Positions 61,001 through 64,000 of a stretch of 64,000 bases of DNA are shown here, piece after piece. This DNA comes from Rhynchonema sp. JSB1_4 (Eukaryota > Nematoda > Chromadorea > Monhysterida > Xyalidae): the NCBI GenBank assembly GCA_030248065.1, contig JASAMV010000618.1:144210-208209 (forward strand). The letters are read 5' to 3'. The number at the start of each line of letters is the position of its first letter. Within the stretch, counting starts at the first letter, position 1. Under the pieces are notes generated by a model. That model ran no database searches and had not been told where the DNA came from. It worked only from the letters and a program-made list of their open reading frames with translations. The position numbers and the translations under genes are program-made.

Positions 61001-61660
61001 GAGTTCCGACTCTTTCCATTCATTGGCCTTGTTATTGCAGTTATTCAGGATATCCAACTCCTGAAAAAACTTCCCCCAATTATTGGAACATTGTAAACTT
61101 TAATCAGCCCAATAAGAAAAGCAGTTTACTCTTTTGCAAAGCTTTTACGAAAGCGGATTTTCGGCATTGGAAAACCCCACTGTTCCGCTACTTCAAAAGC
61201 AAAACCTTCCATAACCGCATTTTGTTAAATGTCACTCAACCTTGTCAAAATGCTCAATGCCAAACAATATTGTGTTCGTTTTTCGTCAGGTTAACTTTTG
61301 GCAATAAATGTGTGCTCTCAAATGCGCGCACCCTAAAACGCTGTGTCCGCCTTTTATACCATGACACTTTTATGAGAAAAATTGTGTTGAATTGTGGGCA
61401 CGCACAGCCATGCGGAATATCCAAATATAACCCAATGTACAAATCCAAGTATGTAAAGCTCATAAAAGTAGTTCAAATATTCCATTTTCAGCCGCAGAGC
61501 ACACAACACTTTTCATGACCATGTGCAACAACTCAGATGTTTCCGGTCAAGTTCGAAGTGTGACGTTCGGCGGAAACCTTAATCCGCTTTTTGACACGCC
61601 GTCGAAAGTTCCGCTCATTCCAAATTTTTACCGAAGCATTCACTCGTGGACTGTATAGGC
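52098..61660. other. 9.5 kb without a recognisable gene
   Basis: Open frames of 100-210 codons occur on both strands (for example plus 53008-53637, plus 56019-56456, plus 57169-57597, plus 60973-61518). None shows a known motif, and none could be linked into a multi-exon model like those at 14-49 kb. A (TA) microsatellite lies at 53605-53626. The interval may contain diverged or lineage-specific genes that I cannot recognise by eye. Confidence 0.4.
53605..53626. repeat. (TA)11 microsatellite
   Basis: An uninterrupted TA dinucleotide run. It lies inside one of the unsupported long open frames (53008-53637), which it partly creates. Confidence 0.9.
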
Positions 61661-61838
61661 AAACCACGCCAACACGAGCCCGATTTAGCAGCTGGCAGAA
61701 CGGTGAAACATTCTGACGTGGCTGCTGATTTGGGAAATGTAACACGTTGAAGAATACAAAGTGGAGGATGATGATTTTCTCTTTCTATTCGTTTTGAATA
61801 CGCGCCACCTTCGAAATCGGGCTCGTGTTGGTGTAGTT
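61661..61838. mobile_element. MITE family 1 copy, intact termini
   Basis: A 178 bp element whose right end, read on the minus strand, is AAACTACACCAACACGAGCC and whose left end is the near-identical AAACCACGCCAACACGAGCC. The interior (CAGCTGGCAGAACGGTGAAA and onward) matches 5797-5968. This is the copy in which both inverted termini are readable, which identifies the family. Confidence 0.75.
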
Positions 61839-61860
61839 TTCCTTTAGGTTGGATGTTTAT

Positions 61861-61885
61861 CATAGGTATTTTTTCAATACCTATG
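61861..61885. other. Perfect short hairpin
   Basis: CATAGGTATT and AATACCTATG form a perfect 10 bp stem around TTTTC, 22 bp after the family 1 MITE. It may be a second small inverted-repeat insertion or a cruciform-prone site. No function assigned. Confidence 0.6.
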
Positions 61886-64000
61886 TATAGTCCAACCACG
61901 AGCTCATGGGACGACTGTTTTCAAAGCTTGCTGGGCCAGATTAAAAAATGCGTCGGTAACACGGATTTTCGCAAACAAAAGAAAGAGATTGGGCCGAGAG
62001 AGATGATGACAAGTTCCAGCTGGCTGACCTCAACTTGTTGCGTGCTTACGCGAACAGCAACGTCGTTCAACACACAAATGTTTTGGGAGTCAAAAGGGAA
62101 TTTAAGCACCGAGGTGGAGAGCGTGTTTTTAAACAATACATTTGTTTCTCTTTCTTTCATTTCCAAAATATGGGCAATCCATCGGCTCATGGCACTTTTT
62201 ATACACACAGCGCGCATGCAGCAGCACACGCCATTTTCTAAACAAATGTACACTTTGAGCGAGTGGCATGCTTTGCTGACCGCTTTTTAATTTATCCGGT
62301 TTTCATTTGCTGCTTGCCATAACACTTTTCTGCACTGTTGCAAAATTTGGGGATTTTTCAACGGATAACTACAGAGAATAGATACATTCATTGACGGCAG
62401 TAATGCAAAATGCGGCGTGTGCGTGCGAGTGCCATGAGCTGGCGGATTGCCTATACGTGGAGCCGGAACATTATTGGATCCGTACAAGTCAACTTCAAAA
62501 TAAGTCGTCTCATGAGTTTGTGGCTGGACATTGGTACTTTCGTATGATTCTGGCACCGGAACAACAAGCACCTACAGGCGTGGTTGTGGTGTTGTAGACC
62601 ATTTCACTCGTAAAATCATTTGTGGATTCTGGTATTTTTGGGTCTCTGTAAATTGTCCCCCCACCAACCGCATCACAGCTCAAACGCAATGTTCCGCGTT
62701 ACCAATTAACGGCGTGAATGTGTGCTTGGGTTCCGATGCGATTTTCTCAAAGATAGATTGTTGGGCACCACAATTTAAGAAGCGTTCATTTCCACCACTG
62801 CGTACCCAATCAGTTGCTATTGTGATTGGTAATTCGACTCCCATTATGCTTATTTATCTGGAAGCAGCAGGTAAAGCTCGTTTCTGAGAGCCCTTGCGTA
62901 ACCATTATGGATCGCGCTCGCCTACCACAAAGACTTGCTTCATCATTGGTAAATTATTTAACTGTCCAATTTTTATTTACACAGAACCATTAGATTAAGG
63001 TGTGGACAATCCTGCGCTTTGTATACATGCATACCTATGTTTGTTTGTGTGATAAAATCCTGAATGGAATGAACGAATGGTAACTGCTACTAGGTCAGAT
63101 TTCGATTCCTACATTTATTTGTGAGATTTTTTCATAATGTGTATCCTATTCTTCCCAACTCGTTATTTTTTCAAAGAGGTGTGAACGACAATATTTAGCG
63201 CCGCCGCCAATACGCATAATCATATGACATCCTTTTTTATATGTTTCTTTATTCAAAATCAGCAGGATCCTTTAGAATAAATTTCATAAAACCCTAATGT
63301 GTCTGGCTGACGGCCCATGTTCTATCCAATTCACGCTAAAATCTGAAAAATAACCCTAATGTCTTTCTGCGCATCTGGCGAGCGGTTTGCCTGCGCACAC
63401 TATTGAAAAAATATTTGATTTTTTTCAAAAGGTCATTTCCGACAATTAGAGCAACCACGTTTTACGTTTGTCATTCAGCATGACAAATTTTTGTCGCTTT
63501 CATAGCAAATCTGTTTATTTGTTACGGTTGGCAGATGCACAAAATTAGGTTGTATGGTGACAAACCAAATAATATCTATTTGTAAAACTTTAACATTCAT
63601 TGGAAAAGTTGGATTTTTGCAAGCACCGAAATCTTGTGAACGGGTATTTCATTAAAATATCGTCTAAGTTCACTACAAATTGTACGTTTTGATCCTTCAT
63701 CAATTTTATGTATCAAATTGTGGATGATGCCGAACGCGAAACCAACGAAAAACTTATCTCCATGCAACCGTACACGCAGAGCAACAGTAAATTAGTTAAA
63801 GATCAGTGTTCGAATAGGATTAATGTAGTAACAAAAGATCCAACATCGTGATAAGATTTCGATAATGGAACGCTGTTTAGTACCAACCAACTAAAATGTC
63901 TGTGATAATGCAAAAACAACCGTTCAGAACCAGTGCGACCAAACGGAGCTTTTTTCCACAAGAGCGCACCTCTACACTGCAGTCTTCGCTACCGTGCTTA
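61886..64000. other. Window end; no gene recognised
   Basis: Open frames at plus 62391-62597 and 62531-62887 are protein-like in places (VEPEHYWIRTSQLQ) but lack a family match and overlap each other. From about 63000 to the end the sequence is AT-rich and I see nothing coding. Confidence 0.4.

Overview
This window is eukaryotic nuclear DNA, almost certainly from a nematode. Genes are split by many short GT-AG introns. One gene (30.6-31.6 kb) encodes a genuine major sperm protein, a family whose canonical form is nematode-specific. Splice acceptors do not show the rigid TTTTCAG of Caenorhabditis and introns vary from about 45 bp to nearly 3 kb, so I would not assign it to Caenorhabditis. Gene models were assembled by hand from splice sites, reading phase and remembered family sequences. 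The phases close exactly in every model given here.

Layout. 1-7.0 kb: three copies of the same ~2.3 kb sequence (direct, inverted, direct), the first two with many small deletions. This is either a fold-back assembly artefact or a recent inverted duplication. The best copy carries the 3' end of an unidentified coiled-coil gene. 7.0-10.6 kb: intergenic, rich in short inverted-repeat transposons (MITEs), plus one C-type-lectin-like exon fragment. 10.6-13.5 kb: a minisatellite of about 69 units of 41 bp, followed by two copies of a small structured motif. 14.4-16.4 kb (+): an unidentified ten-exon gene with an internal exon-plus-intron duplication. 18.6-21.9 kb (-): two tandem Pin1-type prolyl isomerase genes, one without a WW domain. 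22.6-26.4 kb (-): ALDH8A1, a kynurenine-pathway aldehyde dehydrogenase in 13 exons. 26.7-36.3 kb (-): FOXRED1, a mitochondrial FAD oxidoreductase and complex I assembly factor in 14 exons. Its 2.9 kb intron 8 contains the major sperm protein gene on the opposite strand. 37.8-49.3 kb (-): a CEP170-like centrosomal protein gene, with a second copy of its last three exons lying downstream. 49.3-64 kb: only one probable orphan exon and more MITEs; no gene recognised.

Together the genes are ordinary housekeeping and sperm genes rather than a pathway cluster: proline-directed signalling (PIN1), tryptophan catabolism (ALDH8A1), respiratory complex I assembly (FOXRED1), sperm cytoskeleton (MSP) and centrosome/microtubule organisation (CEP170-like). 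The accessory content is MITEs of at least five families, found both between genes and inside introns, together with tandem repeats. No CRISPR array, prokaryotic operon or virus was seen.
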